Origin: Symbiodinium natans | Lineage: Eukaryota; Sar; Dinophyceae; Suessiales; Symbiodiniaceae | NCBI GenBank assembly: GCA_905221605.1 | Contig: CAJNDS010002385.1 | Location: 335,001-399,000, forward strand | Reading direction: 5' to 3' | Length of the DNA stretch: 64,000 nucleotides | Shown: positions 1 to 13,600 of the stretch, one piece after another | Layout: every line of letters starts with the position of its first letter | Numbering within the stretch: position 1 is the first letter of the stretch | The notes under the pieces: generated by a model | Databases searched by the model: none | Seen by the model: only the letters and a program-made list of their open reading frames with translations | What the model was told of the DNA's origin: nothing | Program-made: the position numbers and the translations under genes

Positions 1-220
1 GCAGCGGTTGCTAGCATTTGGAAATTTGGGGGATCGGAAATGCTCTTCGTACTAAGGGGGCGGTTTAGGGTTGGAGGTTTAGGGTTTGGGGTTTGGGTTT
101 AGGGTCGCTCTACTTGGAGGATCTGAGAACTTAGCTCGCAGCTTTTAAAGTCGGGTTATTAGGATAAGCCCCAATACGAACCCTAGAAATCCCCGAGCTG
201 CCCAAACACGGCGGCCGCAG

Positions 221-2960
221 TTGCCCGAAGCCGAGCCGCTGGACCTCCTGTTCCAGCTCTTCAAGCCCAAGGCGTCTTCCCTTTCCCTGAACCCTAAACC
301 CTAAACCCGAAACCCGAGACCCGAAACCCTAGGTCGGTGCACAGGCAACGACATCAGTAACCACTGCTTCTAAGCCAACCACAGGTGCTGATCGCTTCTG
401 GATGGGTCCGCAATGATCTCTCGCGTAAACCCTAAACCCCAAACCCCAAACCCTAAACCCGAAACCCTAAACCCTAAACCCTAAACCCTGAGGAGCTGAA
501 GGGGCATGGCCTCTACAACGGCGAGTTCAAGGCGCACGAGTCTCGCGTGCTCGGCTGTAGCGAAGCTAGGAGTGGGGTGTGGCCTTTTGTGAGTTTCGGC
601 TTGGGGTTTAGAGTTTAGGGTTTAGGGTTTGGGGTTTAGGGCTTAGGGCTTAGGGCTTAGGGCTTAGGGCTTAGGGCTTAGGGCTTAGGGCTTAGGGCTT
701 GGGGTGTAGGGTTTAGGGTTTAGGGTTTGGGGTTTGGGGTTGAGGGTTGAGGGTTGAGTTTTTTTTTTTTTTTTTGGGGGGGGGGAGGGTTCGGGAGTTT
801 GTGCACCTTATGTTCTTGGTTTTGGGTTCGCCCCTTGGGGTCTGAACCCTGTAAACCCTCAACTCTAAGCCATAAACCCTAAACCCTATAAACCCTAAAC
901 CCTAAAACCCTAAACCCTGTAAACCCTAAACTCTGTAAACCCTAGACCCTAAACCCTAAACCCTATACCCTATACCCTATACCTATAAACCCTAAACCCG
1001 AAACCCTGCAAACTCCGCAGGCTGGCCCCGTGGACTTCTCCAAGACCACGCCGGAGGATCCAAGAGAACGCCCCGAAGCATCCCCGGCCTAAGTCCCATC
1101 AACCCGAAACCCTAAACCCCAAGCCCTAAACCCTAGCCCTAAACCCGAAACCCTAAACCCTAAACCACTAACACCCTGAACCCTTAAACTCGCCAGACTT
1201 GTGCCGTTTTTTTTTGTTTTTCTTTTTTTTTTTTTGGGGGGGGGGGGGGGGGTAGGATTAGGGTTTAGGGTTTAGGGTTTAGGGTTTAGGGGTTTAGGGT
1301 TTAGGGTTTAGGGTTTAGTAAGGGTTTAGGGTTTAGGGTTTCTTCGGTTTAGGCATTCAGGGTCTCTAGAGTTCGGTGGGTCGCCGAATTCTTTCAGTCT
1401 AAGGTTGGAAATATGCGCCCTTAGTACGGTCCCTTGCCCTTCTTTACAGGGGTCTGAAGTATGAAGCCCTAAACCCTAAACCCTTATTCTGTATGTATGT
1501 ATGTATGTATATATATATATATTGTGTGTATAGGAGGGTTACATAGCAAGGGACCTAAACTGAGGGGCCCATACTTGGAACCCTCGATTCAGAGGGGCAG
1601 AGCTTCTAGGGTTTAGGGTTTAGGGAATCTGTTGTTGCATGTATCATGATACTGCGCAGCGGGCTTGAGAAAGTCGAGGATATCCGGTCAGGGCAGAACC
1701 GAAAACCCCAAACCCTAAACCCTAGACCCTAAACTCCAAACCCACAATTCATTAGGCTAGACCTTGCCTATTTCGTGTCTGACCCTCTGGGGTGGAAGAG
1801 GGTCGTCCTAATATACGCAATATGTCTATCTTTCCGAGGGTCTCAAGGTCGCGGGGCCAACATCGCCTTGGCCACCCTGAACAGCCCAAAGCATCCGCAG
1901 CCCGGCAACTTCGTGGCCGGGGGACCCTAATCAAGCCCTAATGAAGCCCTAAACCCTAAGCCCTAAGCCCGAAACCGTAAACCCTAAACCCTAAACCCTA
2001 AACCCTAAACCCTAAACCCTAAACCCTAAACCCTAAACCCTAAATCCTAGCCTTATACCCTAAACCCTAAGCCCCAAGCCCTGAAGCCTAAACCCTAAAC
2101 CCAGCGCGAGGACCTCTTGCGTGGCTACTTAGAGAAGTACCGCGACGAGCACTTTGGCCCGGTCTGCGGGGGTTTAGGGTTTAGGGTTTAGGGTTTAGGG
2201 TTTAGGGTTTAGGGTTTAGGGTTTAGGGTTTAGGGTTTAGGGTTTAGGGTCTAGGGTTTAGGGTTTAGGGTTTAGGGCTTCGGGCTTCAGGGTTTAGGGA
2301 GTTTAGGGTTCAGGGTTTAGGTTTTATGCTTTTCGTAAATGGATTTTGTCAGCTGAGGCCCCTAAACACCTAAAACCGTAAAAGCCTAAAGCCCCAAAAC
2401 TCTTTGGAGTCGAAGCCTTAGAGGGTTAGGGTTTAGGCTTAGGGACCCAAAACCCTACTCTACAAACCCCAAACCCTAGTCCCTAAACCCTAAGCTGAAG
2501 AGGGTTGAGGGTTGAGGGTGTGCCCAAACCCCGAACCGTGGAGCCGGCCGCCCCACCCATAGGGTTTAGGTATTAGGGTTTAGGGTTTAGGGTTTAGGGT
2601 TTAGGGTTTAGGGTTCAGGGTTTAGGGTTAGCACAAGCTAACCGAGAAGCCAAAGAACCCAATACTTCAATGTATCCTCAATCACGCCCAGAGTCGCCAT
2701 GTACTTTAGGTTGTATGTATTCCTTCACTGAGGATCATGGGAGCCCTAAACCCTAAACCCTAGACCCTAGACCCTAAACCCCAAACCCCAAACCCCAAAC
2801 CCCAAACCCCAAACCCCAAACCCTAAACCCTAAACCCTAAACCCTAAACCCTAAACCCTAAACCCTAAACCCTATGCCTGCCGAGGTTGTTGCACAGCCC
2901 GTTCGTCCGGCCGCCGGCGCAGCCAGATCTGACCCGGAACTCGTCTTACCCAGCAAGCGT
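221..2960 (+). CDS. gene X: unidentified multi-exon gene (partial)
   Basis: Six islands join in phase 0 with agreeing splice bases: 221-271, 385-414, 493-531, 1021-1056, 2111-2161 and 2886-2960. The chain reads LPEAEPLDLLFQLFKPK, VLIASGWVRN, ELKGHGLYNGEFK, AGPVDFSKTTPE, DLLRGYLEKYRDEHFGP, then VVAQPVRPAAGAA...LPSKR. The dinucleotide after each donor is repeated at the start of the next exon (GA/GA, GC/GC, GA/GA, GT/GT) in four of five junctions. I do not recognise the protein; it does not match the part of PurL expected upstream of 3734. The gene could lie inside an upstream purL intron or be a separate preceding gene. Start and stop are not seen. Confidence 0.45.
547..2110. repeat. intronic repeat stretch, gene X
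   Basis: Apart from the exon at 1021-1056 it holds TTTAGGG arrays, a (GCTTAGG)n block near 635-700, two T-run/G-run junctions (759-787 and 1206-1252), a TATG/AT microsatellite near 1492-1522 and a diverged family G element near 1415-1590. Confidence 0.8.
2111..2161 (+). CDS. gene X exon, best supported
   Basis: Reads DLLRGYLEKYRDEHFGP. CCCTAAA repeats end 10 nt upstream and a TTTAGGG array (15 copies) starts 10 nt downstream, showing the standard architecture clearly. Confidence 0.55.
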
Positions 2961-3733
2961 GTCGTAGAAAACGGAGCAGCGGGCAGCGGGGTTTAGGGTT
3001 TAGGGCTTAGGACTCGGGATTTAGGGTTTAGGGCTCAGGGCTCGGGGTTTAGGGCTTAGGGGGTTTTGGGGTTTTGGGTTTAAGGTTTTGGGATTTAGGG
3101 TTTAGGGCTTAGGGTTTAGGGTTTTAGGGCCTGGGCCCTTTAAAACGCTGAAACGGCCGAAGCCCTAAACCCCGAACCCTAAGCCGAAACCCAGCAGCCT
3201 CAGCTCGGAATGCAAAGACTACAAGCCGGTTTAGGGTTTAGGGTTTAGGGTTTAGGATTTAGGGTGTAGGGTTTAGGGTTTAGGCTGAAAGTCTGAAGCC
3301 CACCCAGCACTCCAAAAGCTGCGGCCGAGCCCCAACAGGGCTTAGGGCTTTTTGAGGTGTTTAGGGATTTGAGGAGTTTTGGGGTTTTAGGGTTTTAGGG
3401 GTTCTAGGGGCTTTAGGGGTTCTAGGGGCTTTAGGGGTTTTAGGGTTTAGGTTTTAGAGTTTTAGGGTTTTAAGGTTTTAGAAACTTCATCAGGACAACT
3501 GGGACGTCCCCAGTCCTAAATTAAGCCCTCTTTTGGGCTTCCGGCCCTAAACCCTAAACCCTAAACCCTAAACCCTAAACCCTAAACCCTAAACCCTAAA
3601 CCCTAAACCCTAAACCCTAAACCCTAAACCCCAAATCCCAAACCCCAAACCCCACACCCCAAACCCCAAACCGTTGCCGTTTAGGGTTTGAGGGGCCAAA
3701 AACCCCAAAGCCTGAAGCCCTCGGCTCGAACAG
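2162..3733. repeat. repeat stretch between gene X and purL exon 1
   Basis: TTTAGGG 2172-2275, CCCCAAA variants 2775-2820, CCCTAAA 2816-2873, and CCCTAAA 3544-3630 after a TTTTAGGG-like zone (3360-3475). Short unique islands near 3195-3228 and 3281-3340 could not be assigned. Confidence 0.75.
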
Positions 3734-3787
3734 GCGCTCACGAACCTGGTGTGGATTCGCATCCCCACGCTCGACTCTATCAAGGAG
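3734..3787 (+). CDS. purL: purL exon 1 (of window)
   Basis: Acceptor cag at 3731-3733. The peptide [18 protein letters not shown] matches the family's 'EALTNLVWAKVT.L.DVK' segment just before SGNWMW. The donor is unresolved: AAG at 3784 (GA donor), GAG at 3787 or GGG at 3790 (GC donor) all stay in frame. CCCTAAA-type repeats lie on both sides. Confidence 0.85.
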
Positions 3788-6700
3788 GGGGCGGAGGGAG
3801 GGCCTAGACCCTGAAACCCTAAACCCTAAATCCGAAACCCGAAAGACTAAGCCCTAAACCCGAAACCCTAAACCCTAAACCTTGCACCCTATGCCCTAAG
3901 CCCCAGCCCTAAACCCCAAACCCTAAACCCTAAGCCTGAACCCCCTCAGCTTCCTAAGACCTCACGACCCTAAAGCCTAACCCTAAGCCCCAACAGCCCT
4001 GTCTTTCTCAACCTGCCCTTCCTCCCTTGAAGCCCTAAACCCTAAACCCTAAACCCTAAACCCTAAACCCTAAACCCTCAAAACCCCACAACAAGTGCAG
4101 CTTAAGCCCTATACCAGGGCTTGTGGGCATTGAGGGCGTGACGGTCTAGGGCTCAGGGTGCTGGTGAGGAGGAAGCATCCGGGGAATCTGGTGCTGTTTA
4201 CAATGTAAAATGGCCCCTTAAAAAGAAGCCTGCGAGGCACTAGACCCTAAACCCTAAACCCTAAACCCTAAACCCTAAACCCTAAACCCTATTGGGGCGC
4301 CTTGGGGCAAAGAGTCGACATGGCGGTGTAGGGTTAGAAGTATCCTAAATGGGGCTATAAGCCGGCTTGGCATGCTTGTAGCCCACTGTTTAAGTACCCA
4401 ACAGAACCTACAAGAAGGGTTCCCCGAAACCCTAAACCCTAAACCCTGAACCCTAAACCCTAAATCCTAAACCCCAAACCCTAAACCCTAAACCCAAAAC
4501 CCTAAACCCTAAACCCTAAACCCTAAACCCTAAACCCTAAACCCTAAACCCTAAACCCTAAACCCTAAGCCCTAAACCCTAAACCCTAAACCCCAGGCCT
4601 CCGGCAACTGGATGTGGGCTGCCAAGCTGCCAGGATCGGCCCATTTTTTGTCATTATAGATGCTGCGGCTTAGGGTTTAGGGCTTGGGGTTTGGGGTTTA
4701 GGGTTAAGGGTTTAGGGTTTAGGGTTATAGACGAGGGTTTTCGGGTTAAGGGCTTGGGGTTTGGGGTTCAGGGTTTAGGGTTGGGGGGTGGCGGGGGGGG
4801 GGGGGGGGTGAGGTTTAGGGTTTAGGGTGTGCGCTTTAGGGTCTAGGGTTTTAGGGTTTAGGGCTTGGGCTCTAAGATTTATTGTTTCGGGTTTATTATA
4901 GGGTTTAGGGTTTGGAGGGTTTGAGGTTTAGGGTTCAGGGTTTGGGGTGTAGAGTTTAGGGTTTAGGGTTTTGGGTTTTAGGGTTTGGGGTTTAGGGTTT
5001 GGGGTGCAGGGTTTGGGGTTTAGGGTTCAGGGTTTGGGGTCTAGAGTTTGTGGGGTTTGGGGTAAAGTTTCACGGTCTAGAGGTTGTGGGGATTTTGAGG
5101 TTTCGGGGTTTGAGATCTTGCGAGTTTGACCAGACCCCTAAACCCCAAAACAGACCCTAAGCTGAAATTCCCCAGAACCCCCTAAACCCCTAAACCCTAA
5201 ACCCTCAACCCCAAACCCTAAACGCCTAAACCCTAAACCCCAAACCCCTAAACCCCTAAACCCTAAACCCCTAAACCCTCAACCCCAAACCCCTAAACCC
5301 CTAAACCCCAAAACCCTAAACCCCCAAACCCTAAACCCCAAACCCTAAACTCCAATACCCTAAACCCCTAAACCCCTAAACCCTAAACCCTAAACCCCTA
5401 AACCCCTAAACCCTAAACCCTTAACCCTCAACCCAAGACGAGGGCTCAAGGATCTCCCAGGAGCCGGAGCCCTAGACTAGGTTAGGGTTGAAGGTTGAGG
5501 GTTGAGGGTTGAGGGATTAGGGATTGGGGTGTAGGGTGTAGGGCTTTGGGGGTCAGAGATTCGGGATTGGGCTTTGGGCTTGCGGGTTTAGGGCTGAGGG
5601 CATAGGGTTTGGGGTTTGGGTTTAGTTTGCCACGGGCGCACCCATTCCACGTGGCGCTCATGCTTGCTGTCGGAGAGTCAATTTAGGGACCCCTAAACCC
5701 TAAACCCTAAACCCTAAACCCTAAACCCTGAACCCTACACCCTTAAGGTGATTCCAGTTAAAACAAAAGAGCCCTACACCCTGAAAAAACAGCCCTGCAC
5801 ACAGGAGAGGGGCCCAAGATGTACGACATTGCAGAGGCCGCCATCTTCTGAAGCTGCAAACCTTTGGAACCCCGGACCCTTAAAAGCCCTAAACCCTAAA
5901 CCCAAAATTTGTTCAAGCCCTAAACGCGTACACTCTCCAAACGGGTTTAGGGTTTAGGTTTGGTTGAGGGTTCTAGGGCTCTCCCCTTGTCCCTTCAAAC
6001 TCTTCTTCCCCCCGCCTGCACCTCATTAAGGCCGTCCCCGTCCCTTGTCCCTAGGGTTTCCTTTTTGGGGGTTACTTGGAGCTTCATGGTCAATCATGCT
6101 CATAAGTGTCCGAAGTCGTGTCGTAAGTATAGATACTATACTTAACCCTTAACCCTGCTTATAACTAGCCATATGCAACTCCACACAGCCCAGCAACTAG
6201 ATATAATTTCCTTCGGAATGAACTTTTGTTGACGTAAAAACCCAAGGGGGATATGAATCATATTCATTTTATCAAGGGGTCTAAGCGCGGTATAGTTAGA
6301 GACCCTTGATCCGAAACCCCAAACCTTAAACCGCAACCTTTGCTCTTCAGTTGTTAGCTCTTTGTGTTTAGGCTTTAGGTTTGTTGGGGTTTGCTGCTCG
6401 AAGAAATCGGCCCTATGCTTTCTGATTCACACCAAAGCAAGGACAGCAATGAGAAGCGTAACCGAATCATTTAAGAACAGCCAGGATTCAGGATTTAGGA
6501 TTTTAGGGTTTAGGGCTTAGGATTTAGGGTTTAGGGCCTGGGAGGGTTTAGGGTTTAGGGCTAGGGTTCAGGGTTTAGGGCTTAAGGCTTATAGGTCTTT
6601 AGGGCTTTTGGTTTAGGGTTAGGCCGTTGGGCCTGGCGACCTCCGGTCCGAAGCCTCAAACCCCAAACCCCAAACCCCAAACCCCAAACCCCAAACCCCA

Positions 6701-7607
6701 AACCCCAAACCCCAAACTCTAAATAAACCCTAAACCCCAAACCCTAAATCTTTTTCCGAAACCCCAAACCCTGAACCCCAAACCCTAAACCCTAAACCCT
6801 AAACCCTCAACAGGCCCTCAGCCACATGATGGTGGAGCTGGGGATCGCCATCGATGGCGGCAAGGACCAGCAAACCCGCCCGCGCCCACACCCAGTGGGT
6901 CGACCTTAAGCCCCATAGGGTTTAGGGTTTAGGGTTTGTACGTTTAGGGTTTGTACGTTTAGGGTTTAGGGTTTAGGGTTTAGGGTTTAGGGTTTAGGGT
7001 TTAGGGTTTAGGGTTTAGGGTTTAGGGTTTAGGGTTTAGGGTTTAGGGTTTGTATGTTTAGGGTTTAGGGTTTAGGGTTCAGTGTTCAGTGTTTAGTGTT
7101 TACCTTCTCGTTGGGTTCCGGGCAACCTGGTCTCAGGACTCCTTGTCCATGGCCTCCCGGGTACCTCTGGGCAACGGCCAGGTGCGGGATTTAAACCCTA
7201 AGTAGCCCCAACAAACCCGCCTCTTCACTAAACCCGAAACCCGACATCCCCAAACCCGAAATCCCAAAAGCCCCAAACCCTAAACCCAAAACCCGAGGGT
7301 TCGGGTCCCGCTGTCGCTCTTCTGACAGAACCTTGGAAAAGGCGCATTAGTGCCAGAGATGGCTGTTGGCTTCAAACCCTAAATCCTAAACCCTAGGTTT
7401 AGGATGCAAGGTGCTTCAAATCTAGCATCCCCCAAAAGGGTCTCAAACCCCGAACCCCCTTCCCCCCCCCCCACCCTCAACCCTTTACCCTAAACCCTAA
7501 ACCCTAAACCCTAAACCGAATTCCCTCCAGTGTTCGGAGCGCCCTCCAGGTGGAGACGGCCAAGAGCCCTGGGCAGTTCGTGCTCACGGTGTATGTTGGG
7601 AGCCCAG

Positions 7608-7687
<80 letters not shown>

Positions 7688-10600
7688 GTCTCTCTGTCTC
7701 TCTGTCTCTCTGTCTCTCTGTTTCTCTGTCTCTCTGTCTCTCTGTCTCTCTGTCTCTCTGTCTCTCTGTCTCTCTGTCTCTCTGTCTCTCTGTCTCTCTG
7801 TCTCTCTGTGGCTGCCGAGGGTTGATGGGTTCAGGGGTTCATAGGCGGTCCATTGGGGGCGCATAGGGGGAGAGGCACATGGCGTCCCTAAACCCTAAAC
7901 CCCAAAACCCTAAACCCTAAGCCCTAAACCTTAAACCCTAAACCCGAAACCCTAAACCCTAAACCCTAAACCCGAAACCCTAAACCCTAAACCCTAAACC
8001 CTAAACCCTAAACCCTAAACTCTGATTTTGGTTGAAACGGCGTGCGGAGAGGACCATGAACTGCTGAGCCGGCCCCTACCAAAGCCCCAGACAGGCTGTT
8101 CCTCTGCCCCAAACTCCTTGGGCCTGGGGCCTCGGCAGATTAGGGAAGCTTCCCTGACGTCTAGGAGTTCAAAACCGACACCCTAAAACCCTAAAATCCT
8201 AAACCCTGAAACCCTAAAGCCCTACAACTCTAAACCCTAAACCCTAAACCCTAAACCCTAAACCCTAAACCCTAAACCCTAAACCCTAAACCCTAAACCC
8301 TAAACCCTAAACCCTAAACCCTAAACCCTAAACTCCTAAACTCCTAAACTCCTAAACTCCTAAACTCCTAAACCCTAAACCCTAAACCCTAAACCCTAAA
8401 CCCTAAACCCTAAACCCTAAACCCTAAACCCTAAACCCTAAACCCTAAACCCTAAACTCCTAAACTCCTAAACTCCTAAACCCTCAAAAAAGAAGCCCTG
8501 ATGATCGGAGCTGCTGGGGATGCCAAGGCGCAGGTGCCCGACGTGCGAATCAAGGCGCCTCCGGGTCTGTAGGGTTTAGGGTTTAGGGTTTAGGGTTTAG
8601 GGTTTAGGGTTTAGGGTTTAGGGTTTAGGGTTTAGGGTTTAGGGTTTAGGGCTTTGGATTTAGGGTTTAGGGTTGAGGGTTTAGGGTTTAGGGCTTGGGA
8701 GTTAGGGTTAGACGCTACGGTTTAGGGTTGAGGGTTTAGGGCTTTGGTTGTAGGGTTTGAGGTCTAGTCTAGGGTTGGGGTTTACGGTTTCGGGTTGAGG
8801 GTTTAGGGCTCAGGTTGCAGGGTTTGAGGTCTAGTCTTAGGGTAGTTACATGGTCCTTGAAAATACGGGCCCGTTATCGGTGAACCGGTTATTGGTTTTC
8901 TACTGAGGTGGTTCTGGATTTTGGGGCCTTGCTGTTTAAGGGTTGCGAAAGAGGACGAGTTTAGGATTCAGTGTTTACAGCGGCCTGTTTGTTTTCAACC
9001 CGAACCTATTCCTAAGACCCAGAGTAGGCCCTCATTCCAGTTTTCGGGGGGGGGGGGGGGTTAGGTTCCCTTATAATCCCCAATCCCCTGTAAACCAAAA
9101 AAGGGTAGCCTTTTGTCATTCAAGGTAACCCGAAACCCTAAACCCTACACCAGAAACCCTAAACCCTAAAACCTACTTGGTCTAGATTCATAAGTAAGTT
9201 TCAAGTGTTTTGCTTGGCTCCAGCCCCAAACCCTTTACAAACAAAACCCACCCCTGATTCCACAGTTTCGAGGTCCCGAAATTCATTTAGGTTGTTAGGG
9301 TTTAGGGTTTAGGGCTTAGGGTTTGAGACGGTTCTAAGCCCCAAAACCTTACCTGGAGGTTCATGGGTAGTTGCAAGTACCCTAAACGAGGATATGAGTA
9401 TTCCCATTCTACCCCTTTGAGCTTCCAAGTAGGGACAACTCTGCCTGAGCCTAAACCCTAAACCCGAAACCCTAAACCCTAAACCCTAAACCTTAAACAC
9501 TAAACCCTAAACCCTAAACCCTAAACGCTAAATAAACCTGAGCCGTCAGGCCACGCCAGACCTGAAGACCAAAGGCGACGGTGCACTTCTCTTCGTGGAC
9601 CTTGGGCAGGGCGCGCACTCCCCGGCTCGCTTGTTTAGGGTTTAGGGTTTAGGGTTTGGGGTTTGGGGTTTAGGGCTTAGGGTTTAGGGTTTAGGGTTTA
9701 GGGAGCCGGCGGTTTTTTGGCTGCTTGCCTTCAAGTATCCTTTGAAGATTCCGTAAATCAGAAGTCCCACAACTGAAGGAACATTCATTTAATTTTAAAC
9801 TCAGGGATGTTGGAGTCTCTGGGGTCGGGTTCTTAGTATTTTGAGGTTCATAAGCCCTGAACCTTAAGCCTAAACCCTCAACCCCCCGCAGTGAGGGTTT
9901 GTCACCCACGAAATCGTAGAGTGCCATGGGGCACTGCATCGCGATGTAGGGTCATAATATAAGGGGTTGGAATCATTATTAAGAGTAGTCCCTTATAGTC
10001 CCTTTGTAACTATACTAAAATACTTCCCAAAACCCTATTCTGATTGATAAGGCCCCTATAGTACCCAGAGTGCTCAACACCCTGTAGCCAAGCCAGGTAG
10101 GATTTCTATCTTGTTTATGGACATTTTTCTGGTTCAAAGGGTTTTGGGGCCTAACCTGGCAAGGGTCTAACCTAGCAAGAAATATGTGTAAGTTCGCAAT
10201 AAGGACACCTGTAAAAAGTGCAAGGTGTGCATCCCAGGTACTTGGCGCTCTGTGCAGGATTAAGGGTCCTGTCTGGGGGTGCCTCCTGGTAGCCCTAAAC
10301 CCCCCAAACCCCGACACCCCAAATACTCCTAAACCCTAAGCTTCCTAGTAACCGCTGGTACCTAATTTTCCTGACCCCTGAAAGTCCGATTCATCCAGAA
10401 ACCCCGCCCAGCTTCAGGTTTAGGGTTCAGAGTTTAGGGTTTAGGGTTTAGGGCTAGGGTTTAGGGCGTGCGGCTTAGGGTTTAGGGTTGATTTGGGTTT
10501 ATGGGGCTTGCTTCAGCCCCAGAGCCTCTCAAGCCGTGCCGTCGCCAGGCCTGTTCTGGGAGGGTCTGCGCTGTCGCAGGCTGCCGGCTCGGGGAGCTTC

Positions 10601-13600
10601 TGGGTTCAGGGCCTTAGGGTTTAGGGTTTGGGGTTTAGGGTTTGGGGTTTGGGGTTTGGGGTTTAGGGTTGTTTTGGCTTCAGGGTTTAGGGTTTGGGGT
10701 TGTTTTGGCTTCAGGGTTTAGGGTTCAGGGTGTGGGTTTAGGGGGGCTCAGGGTTCAGGCCTTCGGGTTTAGGGTTTAGGGTTGTTTTGGCTTCAGGGTT
10801 TAGGGTCTGGGGTTTAGGGTGTAGGGTGTAGGGTTTAGTGTTTAGGCTTCAGGCGCGAGGTTGAGAGTCTGGGCTCCTAGCTACTTAGCATGGCCCTTGG
10901 CTGTTTTGGGGAGAGTATATGAAGCTTCCAGACGCCCGCCCGTGTACTATATCTGCTTGAGAATTGGGGGAGGGGGGGAGGTTTGAGGCTTCACTCATAT
11001 ATATGTAGATATCTCTATATACATATATATATATAGCAGTTTAGGGGCTATAGGGTGTAGGGTTTAGGTGCAAAAGGGCTGCCGAAACCAGCCTCCTGAA
11101 GCCGAAGACATACTTGGAGGTTCATGGGCAGCTACAAGTAGCGCTACAAGAGGGTTTAAACCCTAAACCCTAAACCCTAAACCCTAAACCCTAAACCCTA
11201 ATCCCTAAACCCTAAACCCTAAAAACCTTAACCCTAAACCCTAAACCCTAAACCCTAAACCCTAAACCCTAAACCCTAAACCCTAAACCCTAAACACAAA
11301 GAGCACCACACTCGTAACCCTTAACCCTTAACCCTTGACCCTAAACCCAAAAACCCTAAACCCTAAACCCTAAACCCACCCTAAACCCAAAACGCCAAAA
11401 CCCTTAAACCTAAACCCTAAACCCTAAACCCTGAACCCTGAACCCTAGACCCTAGACCTAAACCCTAAGTCCTCAACCCTCAAGCCCTAAGCCCTAAACC
11501 ATTCCTACAGCGATCCATGAACCGGAAAGTACCCCTTGTGCCCTCCCTTTTGCACTTTTGTTCCAAAGGGTTAGGTTGGTTTTTTTTATTGGACGAGCAC
11601 AAAACCCCCCAAAACATGTTTTGCTCCCAGGTCGCTGTGTTTAGGGTTTGGGGTTTAGGGTTTAAGGTTTAGGGTAGTTCTGTTAACTAGGGTGCTTTTG
11701 GGGGTCCTTGGTGTACAGGTGCTGTAGGTCTTACTCGCAAAATAGGAGCCCGCTCAAATAGGGGCGACGGACAGAAGAACCCCAAACCCCAACCCTTAAA
11801 CCCTTAGCCCCTAAACCCTTAGCCCCTAAACCCTAAACCCCAAGCCCCTAAACCCTAAACCCTAAACCCTAAACCCTAAACCCTGAACCCTAAGCCCTAA
11901 ACCCTAAACCCTAAATCCTAAACCTTAAACCCTAAGTGGAGGTCTTCTCGCAGCTCGGCTGCGGTCCTTCGCCACAGGTGGATAGCCAGGCACTCAAGGC
12001 GCACGCAGGGGCAGGGCTTATAGGGTTTAGGGTTTAGGGCTAGGGTTTAGGGTTTGGGGTTTAGGGTTTAGGGTTTAGGGTTTAGTGTTTAGGGTTTTGG
12101 GGTTTCGGGTTTCGGGTTTCGGGATAAGGTAGCCTAAGGCAGCCCAACAGGGTGTATAGGGTTCTGGATGGGCAGTTTTCTCAATGATGGACTCATTTTT
12201 CGGTTTAGGGTTTAGGGTTTAGGGTTTTAGGGTTTAGGGTTTAGGGTTTAGGGTTTAGGGTTTATGGTTTAGGGTTTAGGGTTTAGGGCGCTCTTGTTCA
12301 AGTACGCTCCGTTACTCCTCACAAAGCACCTGGGAGGTGTGGGGGAAGGGACCCATTGAGCCCGATACTCCCGGAGCTTTGAGGATTACACGATCGGGGT
12401 CGGAATAACTACGAACAGTATCCCCTTATGGTGCCTGTATACTTATGCTATTCTACCCGGGCGTCTTGCTATAACAATACGCATAAGTCATGGGTTCCCC
12501 AGCTACCCCCTCTATACCCCCCCCCCTCCCCAGGTTCACCCCCTTGGTTTAGTTAGGCTTAAGTCATAATTATCCCTAAACAGCCTTGGAACCCAGGGGG
12601 GAGGCCCTAAACCCCTAACCCCTAACCCCTAACCCCTAACCCCTAACCCCGAAACCCTAAACCCTAGACCCTAGACCCTAAACCCTAAACCCTAAACCCT
12701 AAACCCTAGGGGTTGTATAGACGGGGTAGTACCTGCGCCTCCCCCGCGAGCCAGCGAGCTCAGACATCCCGAGCTGGCTCCCAAAAACACGTTGCAGGTT
12801 TAGGGTTTAGGTTTAGGGTTTAGGGTTTAAGGTTTAGGGTTTAGGGTTTAGGGCTTAGGGTTTAGGGTTTAGGGTTTAGGGTTTAGGGTTAGTAGTGAGC
12901 AGTATATTGTCTCCCTGTTAGTACGGTAGCTTCGTTTAAGCTTCATTGCAGAAGCGCAGCAAGTCAACCCACGCCCTGAACGATTCGATGATTAGGCCCT
13001 GTGAGCTTCCTCGGACCGTTCGCGTGGCGCCACGTCTCATGACTCGACCTCTTTTGGGTAGAAACCGGAAGCCCGAAACCCGAAACCCGAAACCCCAAAC
13101 CCCAAACCCTGAAACCCTTCAAGCCGACAAGCCCCCCAGACTCCAACCTTTCCGAGTGCCCCCCTTTTTTGGAAATTCCTGGCTGGGATGGCGGAAGCGC
13201 TGGCGAACGGAGTGCCGAGGGCCCAGGGCTCAGATCGCAGGGCGTCGGGACCCAGGGAGGGACCCTCATAAGGAGCCCTACAGGTCTTCACAGGGGTTTA
13301 GGGTTTAGGGTTTAGGGCTTAGGGTTTAGGGTTTAGGGCTCAGGGTTTAGGGGAGTCTAAACCCAGCTTTAGGGTGCTTGGGTCTCTAGGGGTTTGGGCC
13401 CGTGTTGCTTCCTATATAAACCCTAAACCCTAAAGCCTAAAGCCTAAACCCTAAACCCTAAACCCTAAACCCTAAACCCTAAACCCTAAACCCTAAACCC
13501 TAAACCCTAAACCTTAAACCCTAAACCCTAAACCCTAAACCCGAGCCAGTCCGAGGCTCCCAAGCTAAACCCTAAACCCTAGTTCGCCTAGAAACCCCTA

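Noticed and set aside
1850-1929. Frame reading ANIALATLNSPKHPQPGNF
   Set aside because: Gene X exons at 1021-1056 and 2111-2161 join in frame without it, and no suitable acceptor precedes it.
4118-4143. Small island LVGIEGVT before a TCTAGGG
   Set aside because: Falls between purL exons 1 and 2, which align without it.
7511-7864. Open frames rich in Leu/Ser/Cys (+) or Arg/Gln/Thr (-)
   Set aside because: Produced entirely by the CTGT/CTCTCTGT microsatellite; only the first part of one frame (exon 6) is real.
10488-10721. Frames ending in repeated Gly-Phe-Arg-Val
   Set aside because: GFRV and related strings are simply TTTAGGG repeats read in one frame; several listed frames are of this kind.
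12946-13308. 120-codon + frame and overlapping minus frames
   Set aside because: Its middle and end are translated telomere-like repeat; a short ATG stretch near 13189 ([14 protein letters not shown]) is possible but unsupported.
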